From assembly GCF_008297975.1 (NCBI RefSeq), contig NZ_VLNY01000004.1, positions 62,001 through 126,000 on the forward strand: 64,000 nt of DNA, in the 5' to 3' direction. Source of the DNA: Antrihabitans cavernicola (lineage in GTDB: Bacteria > Actinomycetota > Actinomycetes > Mycobacteriales > Mycobacteriaceae). The position numbers were made by a program, and so were the translations under genes. Positions within the stretch are counted from its first letter, which is position 1. Each line of letters starts with the position of its first letter. Positions 57,392-64,000 of this stretch are shown here, piece by piece. Under the pieces are notes generated by a model. It was not told the origin of the DNA, did no database searches, and saw only the letters and a list, made by a program, of their open reading frames with translations.

Positions 57392-58330
57392 CTGCAGATA
57401 GGGCTGGTTGTACGTCGGCTGCTGCGGCGGATCCGGGTGCCAGAACAGCTTGCCGTGCCTGCTGCGGTCGCGAAGGGCGTTGGCACGCCACGTCAACACC
57501 GGATGGCTAGACGTCGCGTTGACCAACCAGACGAAGAAACCGCGCTCACGCATCGAGCGGTCGGCAAGCTCGTCGAAGCCGACGAGCCGGTTCAGGTATT
57601 TGCCCGCGCCGAGAGTGCCCATCGCACCGGGTACGCCCGCGGGCCGATTGCAGAAGCCGTGGTTGTCGGCGGTGTATTCCTGCGAGCGAATCAGTGACGT
57701 CCCGAGGATCGGCAGAAACTGACCGGCGAACATGCCGAGCTGCCGCCAATACGACAGGTGTCCCGCGGCGATGTGACCCACCTCGTGGCCGATGATGAAG
57801 GCGAGTGCATCCGGTTCACGGGCTTCGCCGCCGACCTCGAACAGGTCGCTGTAGACCACGACGAACCGCCGAAAACCGTGACCCGACGCGAATGCGTTGA
57901 TCTGACCGTTGCCGAGTACCACGTAGGCGTCGGGTACCTGGGTCATGCCGAATCGCGCGGCGGCTTCCTGGACGAGTCGGTAGCCGTCGGGAAACTGTGT
58001 CGGTGACATCTGCACACCGTTGAGTCGCTGACCGGCGTAGAGCATCCCTCGACCGAAGTAGACGATCACCGGGGCAAACAGCACGATCAGCACCAGCTGA
58101 TTGAGCACGCCGAACACGATCAGCAGTGTCGACGTCACATACAGAAGCGCGGTGACCACGACGACGATCACCAGGAGCGGGATTTCCCAGGAATGTCGTG
58201 CCGGCCGACCGTACGGGGAGAGTCCGCGCGGCGGCATGGTGACCGGTGGCCCCCAGCCAGGCTGAGCCTGACTCGTCTGTGCAGGGCCCGGCGGTACTGG
58301 AAAGTTTTCCGAAGTCGGATACGGCTGCAT
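57389..58330 (-). CDS. M48 family membrane zinc metalloprotease
   Basis: 313 residues from ATG 58330; an in-frame TTG at 58348 is rejected. A Pro-rich N-terminus (1-45) is followed by two hydrophobic segments (about 48-73 and 78-92), then the catalytic domain with His182-Glu183-x-x-His186 ('GHEVGHIAAGHL') and third ligand Glu218 ('SQEYTAD'), as in HtpX/M48 peptidases. Such proteins degrade or process membrane proteins. It sits between two genes that are neighbours in mycobacteria, so it is an insertion in the block. The stop is inside a hairpin. Confidence 0.92.
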   Translation of the reverse strand: MQPYPTSENFPVPPGPAQTSQAQPGWGPPVTMPPRGLSPYGRPARHSWEIPLLVIVVVVTALLYVTSTLLIVFGVLNQLVLIVLFAPVIVYFGRGMLYAGQRLNGVQMSPTQFPDGYRLVQEAAARFGMTQVPDAYVVLGNGQINAFASGHGFRRFVVVYSDLFEVGGEAREPDALAFIIGHEVGHIAAGHLSYWRQLGMFAGQFLPILGTSLIRSQEYTADNHGFCNRPAGVPGAMGTLGAGKYLNRLVGFDELADRSMRERGFFVWLVNATSSHPVLTWRANALRDRSRHGKLFWHPDPPQQPTYNQPYLQ

Positions 58331-58426
58331 GGCTGCAACTGTATTCAACGGTTGCTGCCGGGCTTCGACGGCGCGATGTCCGGGGATGCGCGGCCGATCA
58401 CGATCAGGCCTGACACAATCTCACCC

Positions 58427-58900
58427 ATGCGCGTATACCTAGGTGCCGACCATGCCGGCTTCGAGTTCAAGAACCAGATCATCGAACACCTGACCAAGAC
58501 CGGGCACGAGCCGATCGACTGTGGCGCCCACGTCTACGACGCCGTCGACGATTACCCGGCCTTCTGCGTCGAGGCCGCTCGCCGCACCGTTGCCGACGAG
58601 GGCAGTCTCGGCCTGGTGCTGGGCGGTAGCGGCAACGGTGAGCAGATCGCCGCGAACAAGGTGCCCGGCGCCCGCTGTGCGTTGGCGTGGAGCGTCGAGA
58701 CCGCGAAGCTGGCGCGCGAGCACAACAAAGCGCAGCTGATCGGCATCGGCGGTCGCATGCACACACTCGACGAAGCGCTCGCCATCGTCGACGCATTCCT
58801 GTCGACGCCGTTCTCCGGCGAAGAGCGGCACCAGCGTCGCATCGACATCCTGTCCGAGTACGAGAAGACCGGCGTTCCGCCCGCGCTCCCCGCCGAGTGA
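58427..58900 (+). CDS. rpiB: Ribose-5-phosphate isomerase B
   Basis: Interconverts ribose-5-phosphate and ribulose-5-phosphate. 157 residues from ATG 58427, LacAB/RpiB family. 'MRVYLGADHAGFEFK' and 'GLVLGGSGNGEQIAANKVPG' are diagnostic; Glu72 in that loop corresponds to the catalytic Glu75 of the M. tuberculosis enzyme, which replaces the Cys of E. coli RpiB. It supplies the step after zwf-gnd in the pentose phosphate pathway. The Nei-type glycosylase follows after 6 bases. Confidence 0.96.
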   Translation: MRVYLGADHAGFEFKNQIIEHLTKTGHEPIDCGAHVYDAVDDYPAFCVEAARRTVADEGSLGLVLGGSGNGEQIAANKVPGARCALAWSVETAKLAREHNKAQLIGIGGRMHTLDEALAIVDAFLSTPFSGEERHQRRIDILSEYEKTGVPPALPAE

Positions 58901-58906
58901 GCGCAC

Positions 58907-59704
58907 GTGCCTGAAGGGCATACCCTGCACCGGCTCGCCAAGGTGCATCAGAAGCACTTCGCGGGCGCCCAGGTTCGGGTCTCCAGTCCGCAAGGAAAGT
59001 TCGCCGACGGCGCCGCCATGGTGGACGGTCGATTGTTCGTCAAGGCCGAGGCGTGGGGCAAACACCTACTGCACCACTACGAGTCGGGTCTCGTTGTGCA
59101 CGTTCACCTCGGGCTCTACGGCAGCTTCTCCGAGTCCGAGATCCCGATGGGGCCGCCGGTGGGTCAGGTGCGGATGCGGATGGTCGGTGCGGACTTCGGC
59201 ACCGACCTGCGTGGCCCCACCGCATGCGAGGTGCTGCACACCTCGGAACTCGACGCGATTGCCGATCGACTCGGTCCGGATCCGCTGCGGCGCAATGCCG
59301 ATTCGGATCGCGCGTGGGAGCGGATCCGCAAGTCGCGTAGGCCGATCGGATCGCTGCTGATGGATCAGGCTGTCGTCGCAGGCGTCGGCAACGTCTATCG
59401 CGCGGAATTACTTTTCCGGCAACGTATTTCGCCCTATCGGCCCGGCACCGCGATCGAGCGGACGGTGTGGGACGAGATGTGGGCCGACCTGGTCGCGTTG
59501 ATGAAGGTGGGGCTGCGCCGGGGAAAGATCGTCACGGTCGAGCGGGAATTCGACCGCGGTGATCCGTCGTATCGGAAGGGTCGCCCGCGCACCTACGTGT
59601 ATCGACGCGCGGGATCGCCGTGTCGGGTGTGCGGGTCGACGATCCTGCACGCGGACATGGAGGGCCGAAACCTGTTCTGGTGCCCAAGCTGTCAGGCCGA
59701 CTAG
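58907..59704 (+). CDS. Fpg/Nei-family DNA glycosylase
   Basis: Base-excision repair of oxidised bases with beta,delta-lyase activity. 265 residues from GTG 58907; after Met removal the N-terminus is Pro-Glu ('MPEGHTLHRL'), the catalytic Pro and Glu of the family. The helix-two-turn-helix region ('SLLMDQAVVAGVGNVYRAELLF') and the C-terminal zinc finger ('CRVCG' and 'CPSC') are intact. Position behind rpiB matches Rv2464c, a Nei-like enzyme. The stop codon interlocks with the convergent hypothetical gene. Confidence 0.95.
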   Translation: MPEGHTLHRLAKVHQKHFAGAQVRVSSPQGKFADGAAMVDGRLFVKAEAWGKHLLHHYESGLVVHVHLGLYGSFSESEIPMGPPVGQVRMRMVGADFGTDLRGPTACEVLHTSELDAIADRLGPDPLRRNADSDRAWERIRKSRRPIGSLLMDQAVVAGVGNVYRAELLFRQRISPYRPGTAIERTVWDEMWADLVALMKVGLRRGKIVTVEREFDRGDPSYRKGRPRTYVYRRAGSPCRVCGSTILHADMEGRNLFWCPSCQAD

Positions 59705-60540
59705 AACCCGCCGAAGTCACCGCCGCCACCGAAGTCGCCACCGCCGCCCCAGTCGCCGCCCCCGAAATCGTTGCCACCCCCGAAGTCGTTGCCGCCGATG
59801 TCGCCGCCACCTTGATCGCCGCCGTCGAAGCCGCCTTGATCTCCGGCATCGCCGCCTTGGTCGCCGTTGCCGGCGTCGAGGCCGTCCTGATAGCCGTCGC
59901 CGTAGCCGTTCTCGAAGGCCTGTGAGTCGTAGCCGACGCCCGACATACCGGAGAACATCGCAGAGAACAGGAACATCGAGCCGACACCCCAGGCGCCTGC
60001 GACAAGTGCTGGGCGCCACCATGGTTCGGAGTACCAGCCTGCCGGAACCGGTCGGCCCGCAACGCGCCCACCGGGGTAATAGTTCGGTGTCCGATCGGAC
60101 GGGCCGGGCGATGCGGCGACCTTCCGGCCCTCGAAATCGACCTCGCGATTTTCGGTGACCTCACCTGCAGAGCGTTGGCCATCGAGGGTCGGGACTTCCG
60201 GCCCTGGGTCCATGCCCATCGCGGTGCGCGCAGCTCGGATGTAGTAGAGACCTTCCAGCGCTGTCTGTTTCGCCAACCGGGCCTGCGCGGGGGTCTTCGC
60301 CTGATCGATCTGCGAACCTGCGGCGATGTTGCGTTCGGATGCGTCGGCGAGTGCCTGCTTGGACGCGGCGTCGGACCCGGTGAGTTGATACACCTGACCG
60401 CCGAGCCGCTCGTTCGCCTGGCGGGCATCGGCGATCGCGTCCGCCAACTGGTCGGTCGAACGCTGACGCGACCGGCGTTGGCTGTTCATGACGACCAGGC
60501 CGATCCCGGCCAGCAGCACGATGATCAGCAAAATCTCCAC
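59701..60540 (-). CDS. Membrane protein with Gly/Asp-rich C-terminal tail
   Basis: 279 residues from ATG 60540. Residues 1-18 form an N-terminal hydrophobic anchor ('LLIIVLLAGIGLVV'). A helical region with many Gln/Ala/Asp (20-100) resembles the DUF1542 region of mycobacterial proteins, a label I cannot confirm. A second hydrophobic patch ('ALVAGAWGVGSMFLFSAMF') lies near 180. The last 60 or so residues are a low-complexity run of GDQGG, GGDF and GGND units. Such tails are exported or disordered. Function unknown. Confidence 0.8.
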   Translation of the reverse strand: MEILLIIVLLAGIGLVVMNSQRRSRQRSTDQLADAIADARQANERLGGQVYQLTGSDAASKQALADASERNIAAGSQIDQAKTPAQARLAKQTALEGLYYIRAARTAMGMDPGPEVPTLDGQRSAGEVTENREVDFEGRKVAASPGPSDRTPNYYPGGRVAGRPVPAGWYSEPWWRPALVAGAWGVGSMFLFSAMFSGMSGVGYDSQAFENGYGDGYQDGLDAGNGDQGGDAGDQGGFDGGDQGGGDIGGNDFGGGNDFGGGDWGGGGDFGGGGDFGGF

Positions 60541-60607
60541 GACTCACCCTTTCAGCAGCCGACAATTCGGACACTGCCGAGAGTACCTGCGGCAGATGAG
60601 CGAAACC

Positions 60608-61426
60608 TTAGAGCGCCGACGGGGGCTTGAGTCCGACGCCGGCGAAGCTGCTGAGCCGCTCGGGATGATCACCGACATCCTCAGGGGACTCTGGACGCCA
60701 CAGTGGCAGGTAGACCACTCCAGGCTCCAGTATGTCGAAGTCGCCGAGGAAGCCGCTGATCTCCGCCTGCGAGCGCAGGGTCAACGGATTCGGCGTTTCC
60801 CTCGACATCTCGATGAATTGCGCGACCTTGTCTGCGGGGCCCTCGTTGCTGAAATGCGTGATCGCCAGGTAGCTGCCCGGCGGCAGCGCGTTTCGGATCT
60901 TCGCCACATTCGCACCGGGGTTGGACTCGTCAGGGATGAAATGCAGCAGCGCAACGAGAAGCACGGCGACCGGTTGGGTGAAATCGATGAGGCGTATCAC
61001 CTCGGGGTGTGCGAGGACCGCATCGACGTCGTTGAAGTCGGCGCGCACAGCCGTTGCATTGGGGTTGCCGGCGAGAATGGCCTGACTGTGCGTGACCGCT
61101 ACGGGGTCGGTGTCGACATAGACAACCTTCGCGTCGGGATGCTGGCTCTGTGCGATCTCGTGAACGTTGCCCGCGGTCGGGATGCCCGAACCGATGTCGA
61201 GGAATTGGGTGATTCCTGCCTCGCCGAGCATCGTGACCGCACGACGCAGGAACGCGCGGTTCGCCCGCAGGATCTGCGGGACAACGGGCCACATCGCCTC
61301 GGCGCGGTCGGCGAGCTGCCGATCGACTTCGAAGTTGTGCATGCCCCCGACGACGTAGTCGTATACGCGGGCCACACTCGGAATTGCGGGATCGATGTCG
61401 GCCGGCGCCCAATCGGGTTGCGTCAT
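60608..61426 (-). CDS. S-adenosylmethionine-dependent methyltransferase, DUF574/Methyltransf_19 family
   Basis: 272 residues from ATG 61426; GTG 61435 is an in-frame alternative. 'IPSVARVYDYVVGGMHNFEVDR' and 'FLDIGSGIPTAGNVHEIA' (SAM motif I) are the hallmark of this actinobacterial family, with 'VVYVDTDPVAVTHSQAIL' as motif II. Substrates are not known. These genes are numerous in Streptomyces and Rhodococcus, often near regulators. No linked regulator is visible here; the neighbours are a membrane protein and the catabolic operon, each separate. Confidence 0.9.
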   Translation of the reverse strand: MTQPDWAPADIDPAIPSVARVYDYVVGGMHNFEVDRQLADRAEAMWPVVPQILRANRAFLRRAVTMLGEAGITQFLDIGSGIPTAGNVHEIAQSQHPDAKVVYVDTDPVAVTHSQAILAGNPNATAVRADFNDVDAVLAHPEVIRLIDFTQPVAVLLVALLHFIPDESNPGANVAKIRNALPPGSYLAITHFSNEGPADKVAQFIEMSRETPNPLTLRSQAEISGFLGDFDILEPGVVYLPLWRPESPEDVGDHPERLSSFAGVGLKPPSAL

Positions 61427-61480
61427 GAGATTCACAGTAGGGAATCGGCGGGGCGTGCGACGACGGAACGGCCGTTCGAT

Positions 61481-61543
61481 CGCTCAGCCCCTTGCTCCGC
61501 TCAACCCTCTGCTGCGCTCAGCCCTTTTGCCGCGCTGAGCCCT
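61481..61543. repeat. About four imperfect 17-bp tandem repeats at the flavoprotein 3' end
   Basis: Units resembling CTGCTGCGCTCAGCCCT at 61481-61491 (partial), 61492-61508, 61509-61525 and 61526-61543. The array straddles the stop codon of the flavoprotein (61501-61503) and encodes repeated GLSAAK/GLSAAE peptides. Confidence 0.65.
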
Positions 61544-62985
61544 GCTCGTCTACCGTAGAAGCTGCCGTCACCCAGCGAGGTTCCCGACGCGTAGCCGCCG
61601 GCGCAAACGCCGGCGGTGCAGCGACCGGCTGCGAACAGTCCGGGGATCGGCTCACCGGATACGTGCAGCACCTCCGAGTTCACCGAGGTTCGCAACCCGC
61701 CGAGCGTGAAACCGGCTGTGCAGTTACGCAGATCGAGCGCTGCGATCGGTGAGCCGATCGGCTTGCACCATTGCGCCTTCTTGCCGAGCACCGGATCTTC
61801 GCCGTTCGCCGCATGTCTGTTGTACACAGCGACGGTTGACGTCAAAGTGCCTGCGGGCAGATTCATGTCGGCCTCTAGTTCTTCGACGGTTTCGGCCACC
61901 CATTTGGGTCGGAACCGAAAGAACGGCGTCGAACTGTCTGCTGCGCAACCTGTCTCGTATGCGTCCTCGTCGATGACGAGATAGGCCTGGTTGTCGTTGC
62001 GCAGCAACGTCTCCTGACCGATTCGACCGGGATAGGTGTCCTCGTTGACGTAGCGCTGACCGCGGGCGTTGACGAGGATTCCGCGAGCCATCAGTTGCGG
62101 TTCGCCGAAGAAGGCGACCTCGGTGGCATCCATGTGCGCCAAGTCGGCGCCGAGCGCCTGCGCCATCCGGATCGCGGAGCCGTCGTGCTCTTCGATCGCG
62201 GCTCCCGGCCTGTCGATCAGCCTCGGAGCGAACGACTCGATCATCTGCTTGTTGTAGGCAAAACTGCCGGTGGCCAACACCACGCCGGTCCGGGCACGGA
62301 TCGTGAGGTTGCGGCCGTACTGCTTGGCGACGATGCCGACGACGCGATCGCCGTCGATGATCAGCCGCTGCACCCGCATGTCGTATTCGGCACGGACGCC
62401 GAGCTTTTCGGCGGTGTCGGCGAGCGGCTTCATCAGCATGTAACCGCCGCCCTTCTGGCCGGTGCGTTTGTTCTCCATCTGCGGGACGTGTCCGCGCGGG
62501 GCAGGTGTGGCGATGGTGTTGTACGGCGCAGAGTTCTCACCGCCGGAATACATCAGGCCGTCGTCGAAGGGCGTCTCCCAGCCAGGCTGGTCGTAGAAGC
62601 TCTCCTTGAACGGCACCCCGTTGTCGACCAGCCAGTTGAAGTGCTCGACGCTGCCATCGCAGTAGTCGGTGATCTTGGCCTCGTCGGCGCCCGGTCCCAG
62701 CGCCGCCATCATGAAGGCCTTCATGTTCGCGGGGGAGTCCTCGAATCCGAGCGCCTGCTGCAGGGGTGTGCCACCGCCGAGATAGATGAAGCCACCTGCC
62801 AACGCGGCGGCGCCGCCCCATCCACTCGTGCGTTCCAGTACCAGCACGTCGGCACCCGCCCGTGCGGCCTCGATGGCCGCGGTCACCCCTGCGATGCCGT
62901 ACCCCGCGATCACGACGTCGGCCTCACGATCCCAGGCAGCCACGTCGTCGGCCGAGAGGGGTCGGATGGATCGATCGTCAGCCAT
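61501..62985 (-). CDS. FAD-dependent dehydrogenase, 3-ketosteroid delta-1-dehydrogenase / fumarate-reductase family
   Basis: 494 residues from ATG 62985. An N-terminal FAD-binding motif ('DVVIAGYGIAGVTAAIEAARAG') is followed by 'GGAAALAGGFIYLGGGTPLQQALG', the FAD-2 domain, and the C-terminal 'IPGLFAAGRCTAGVCAGGYASGTSLGDGSFYGRRAG'. This is the KstD-like family seen in steroid and terpenoid catabolism. The substrate is unknown; the C-terminus carries repeated GLSAA units. The ATG lies within the end of the carboxymuconolactone-like gene (8-base overlap), so the three minus-strand genes 61501-64000 form one operon. Confidence 0.9.
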   Translation of the reverse strand: MADDRSIRPLSADDVAAWDREADVVIAGYGIAGVTAAIEAARAGADVLVLERTSGWGGAAALAGGFIYLGGGTPLQQALGFEDSPANMKAFMMAALGPGADEAKITDYCDGSVEHFNWLVDNGVPFKESFYDQPGWETPFDDGLMYSGGENSAPYNTIATPAPRGHVPQMENKRTGQKGGGYMLMKPLADTAEKLGVRAEYDMRVQRLIIDGDRVVGIVAKQYGRNLTIRARTGVVLATGSFAYNKQMIESFAPRLIDRPGAAIEEHDGSAIRMAQALGADLAHMDATEVAFFGEPQLMARGILVNARGQRYVNEDTYPGRIGQETLLRNDNQAYLVIDEDAYETGCAADSSTPFFRFRPKWVAETVEELEADMNLPAGTLTSTVAVYNRHAANGEDPVLGKKAQWCKPIGSPIAALDLRNCTAGFTLGGLRTSVNSEVLHVSGEPIPGLFAAGRCTAGVCAGGYASGTSLGDGSFYGRRAGLSAAKGLSAAEG

Positions 62986-63388
62986 TGTCTTGATCCTTCG
63001 CGGCGGCACGGGCTGCCTTTCGGCGATCGCTCTTCACGGCGATCAGTGCGTTGTTGAGCCCGGTCGCCAGGGGCCATCCGACGTAGTGGCACAGGAAGAT
63101 TGCCGCTTCCTCGCACTGTTGCTCGGTGAGTTCCTCGTTGTGCAGCGCGGCGTTGAGTTGGATCTTCGCGACGTCGCCTTGCCCCTGCGCGGTGATGGCG
63201 CCCAGCAGCAGCAAACGGCGATCGCGAAGGCTCAGCCCTTCACGCGTCCAAATGTCGGCGAACAGGTGATCTGCTGTGACAGCGAAGAACTCACCCGGAA
63301 CGTCGGCGGGCATCTCCCAGCCGTACACCTGATTCATCATGGCGACACCGCGTGCGCGCACTTCGGTGATGCGGGTGTCCTCGGTCAT
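62978..63388 (-). CDS. Carboxymuconolactone decarboxylase family protein
   Basis: 136 residues from ATG 63388. Helical protein with 'RDRRLLLLGAITAQGQGDVAKIQLNAALHNEELTEQQCEEAAIFLCHYVGWP', the CMD/AhpD pattern. It has only one Cys in the usual CxxC region and the His-x-x-x-x-x-x-x-x-Cys spacing of decarboxylase-type members, so lactone or ring-opening chemistry is more likely than peroxidase activity. Its ATG overlaps the end of the upstream dehydrogenase by 4 bases and its 3' end overlaps the flavoprotein start by 8. Confidence 0.88.
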   Translation of the reverse strand: MTEDTRITEVRARGVAMMNQVYGWEMPADVPGEFFAVTADHLFADIWTREGLSLRDRRLLLLGAITAQGQGDVAKIQLNAALHNEELTEQQCEEAAIFLCHYVGWPLATGLNNALIAVKSDRRKAARAAAKDQDNG

Positions 63389-64000
63389 GGTTGCTCCTTT
63401 GGCAAAGTTGACTGCGACAGCATGCCGGGGCCGACGCCGAGCCCGTCTCCGAGTTCCGAGAGTGCCCGCGCCGCGAGTGGAAGGTCGACGTCAAGTCGCT
63501 CGCCAAGATCGAGCGCGAGCGCGAGATCCTTCTCCCCGAGGTTGCGCACATGGCTCAGAATCGAGAACCACACATCCGACTCGTCGACTGGATCCGTGGT
63601 GTTGCGGAGCATGATGGCCCCTGCGCCGCCGGTGATGGCGTCGGTGTGCCGAACCACCTTGCCGAGCTTGCGGATATCGAGACCCGACGCTGCGGCGAGA
63701 CGCTGGGCTTCGCTAGCGGCTGTGAACGAGACGAAGTGAAGCAGGTTGCGCGCCAGCTTCATTCGCGTCCCGGCTCCGACATCGCCAGCGTGGACGACCA
63801 GTTCGGCCCAGCACGAAAACGGCTCTCGCACTGCGGCAAAGGCCTCGTCCGTTCCGCCGATCATCACGGCGAGCTTGCCCTGCTGGGCGCCGGGGGCGCC
63901 ACCGCTGACCGGCGCATCGATCAGCTCGACGTCTGCCGAGCGGCACTGCTGCGCGAGGTCGAGCGCGGTGGTGTCGCTGATCGTCGAGTGCACCGCGACG
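63385..64000 (-). CDS. 3-hydroxyisobutyrate dehydrogenase-like oxidoreductase (partial, cut by window edge)
   Basis: The C-terminal 205 or so residues of a beta-hydroxyacid dehydrogenase are visible; the NAD-binding N-terminus lies beyond the window. 'LIDAPVSGGAPGAQQGKLAVMIGG' is the substrate-loop signature, and 'GAGTRMKLARNLL' carries the catalytic Lys of the family. The C-terminal helical domain is complete, ending 'STLPKEQP'. First visible gene of a catabolic operon with the two downstream genes; substrate unknown. Confidence 0.92.
   Translation of the reverse strand, partial: VAVHSTISDTTALDLAQQCRSADVELIDAPVSGGAPGAQQGKLAVMIGGTDEAFAAVREPFSCWAELVVHAGDVGAGTRMKLARNLLHFVSFTAASEAQRLAAASGLDIRKLGKVVRHTDAITGGAGAIMLRNTTDPVDESDVWFSILSHVRNLGEKDLALALDLGERLDVDLPLAARALSELGDGLGVGPGMLSQSTLPKEQP

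Overview
The window is 64 kb of high-GC chromosomal DNA from a mycolic-acid actinomycete, most likely Rhodococcus or a close relative. Supporting signs are frequent GTG/TTG starts, a mycothiol-dependent DsbA-type reductase, a monomeric isocitrate dehydrogenase, a 180-kDa-class NAD-glutamate dehydrogenase, group II truncated haemoglobin, and a long stretch (about 38-60 kb) whose gene order follows, from my memory of that genome, Mycobacterium tuberculosis Rv2478c down to Rv2464c. I see no phage, insertion sequence, CRISPR array, rRNA or plasmid functions. Three tRNA genes are present (Lys-CTT, His-GTG, Arg-TCT), all on the minus strand.

Left part (0-22 kb): a cut-off GNAT acetyltransferase, isocitrate dehydrogenase, a lipoprotein L,D-transpeptidase, oligoribonuclease, a HerA/DUF853-type ATPase, a catalytically degenerate DAP-decarboxylase homologue facing an acyl-CoA synthetase, an SDR, a PadR-fadH (dienoyl-CoA reductase) pair, and a UMF1-type MFS protein. 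A TetR regulator is divergent from a fatty-acid desaturase operon (reductase, desaturase, small amphipathic protein) across a palindromic operator. Next come a membrane diguanylate cyclase, a broken cyclase-family gene and a secreted protein.

Centre (22-38 kb): a compact four-gene unit of amino-acid permease, solute-binding lipoprotein, cNMP/CBS/nucleotidyltransferase protein and PPP-type phosphoesterase, behind helically phased direct repeats. It looks like a transport-plus-signalling module and is the best candidate here for an undescribed system. Then follow an acyl-CoA dehydrogenase, zwf-gnd (oxidative pentose phosphate), a DUF222-HNH protein, a GH15 trehalase-like enzyme, a CopD-CtaG fusion and a PLP dehydratase-like enzyme.

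Right part (38-60 kb) is the mycobacteria-like block: ssb-like (behind two DnaA-box-like 9-mers), ettA, thioesterase, gdh, thioesterase, a conserved hypothetical, aglA, glbO, HNH, DUF5130, pepN, the mycothiol-dependent reductase, rpiB and a Nei/Fpg glycosylase. Two GT2 glycosyltransferases, a ferredoxin-reductase-like flavoprotein and an M48 protease interrupt it. The right edge (60-64 kb) has a Gly/Asp-rich membrane protein, a DUF574 methyltransferase, and an overlapping catabolic operon of a 3-hydroxyisobutyrate dehydrogenase-like enzyme (cut off), a carboxymuconolactone-decarboxylase-like protein and a 3-ketosteroid-dehydrogenase-like flavoprotein.

Strong hairpins lie between many convergent genes. 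Two share sequence with compensatory base changes, and three convergent pairs have interlocked stop codons.
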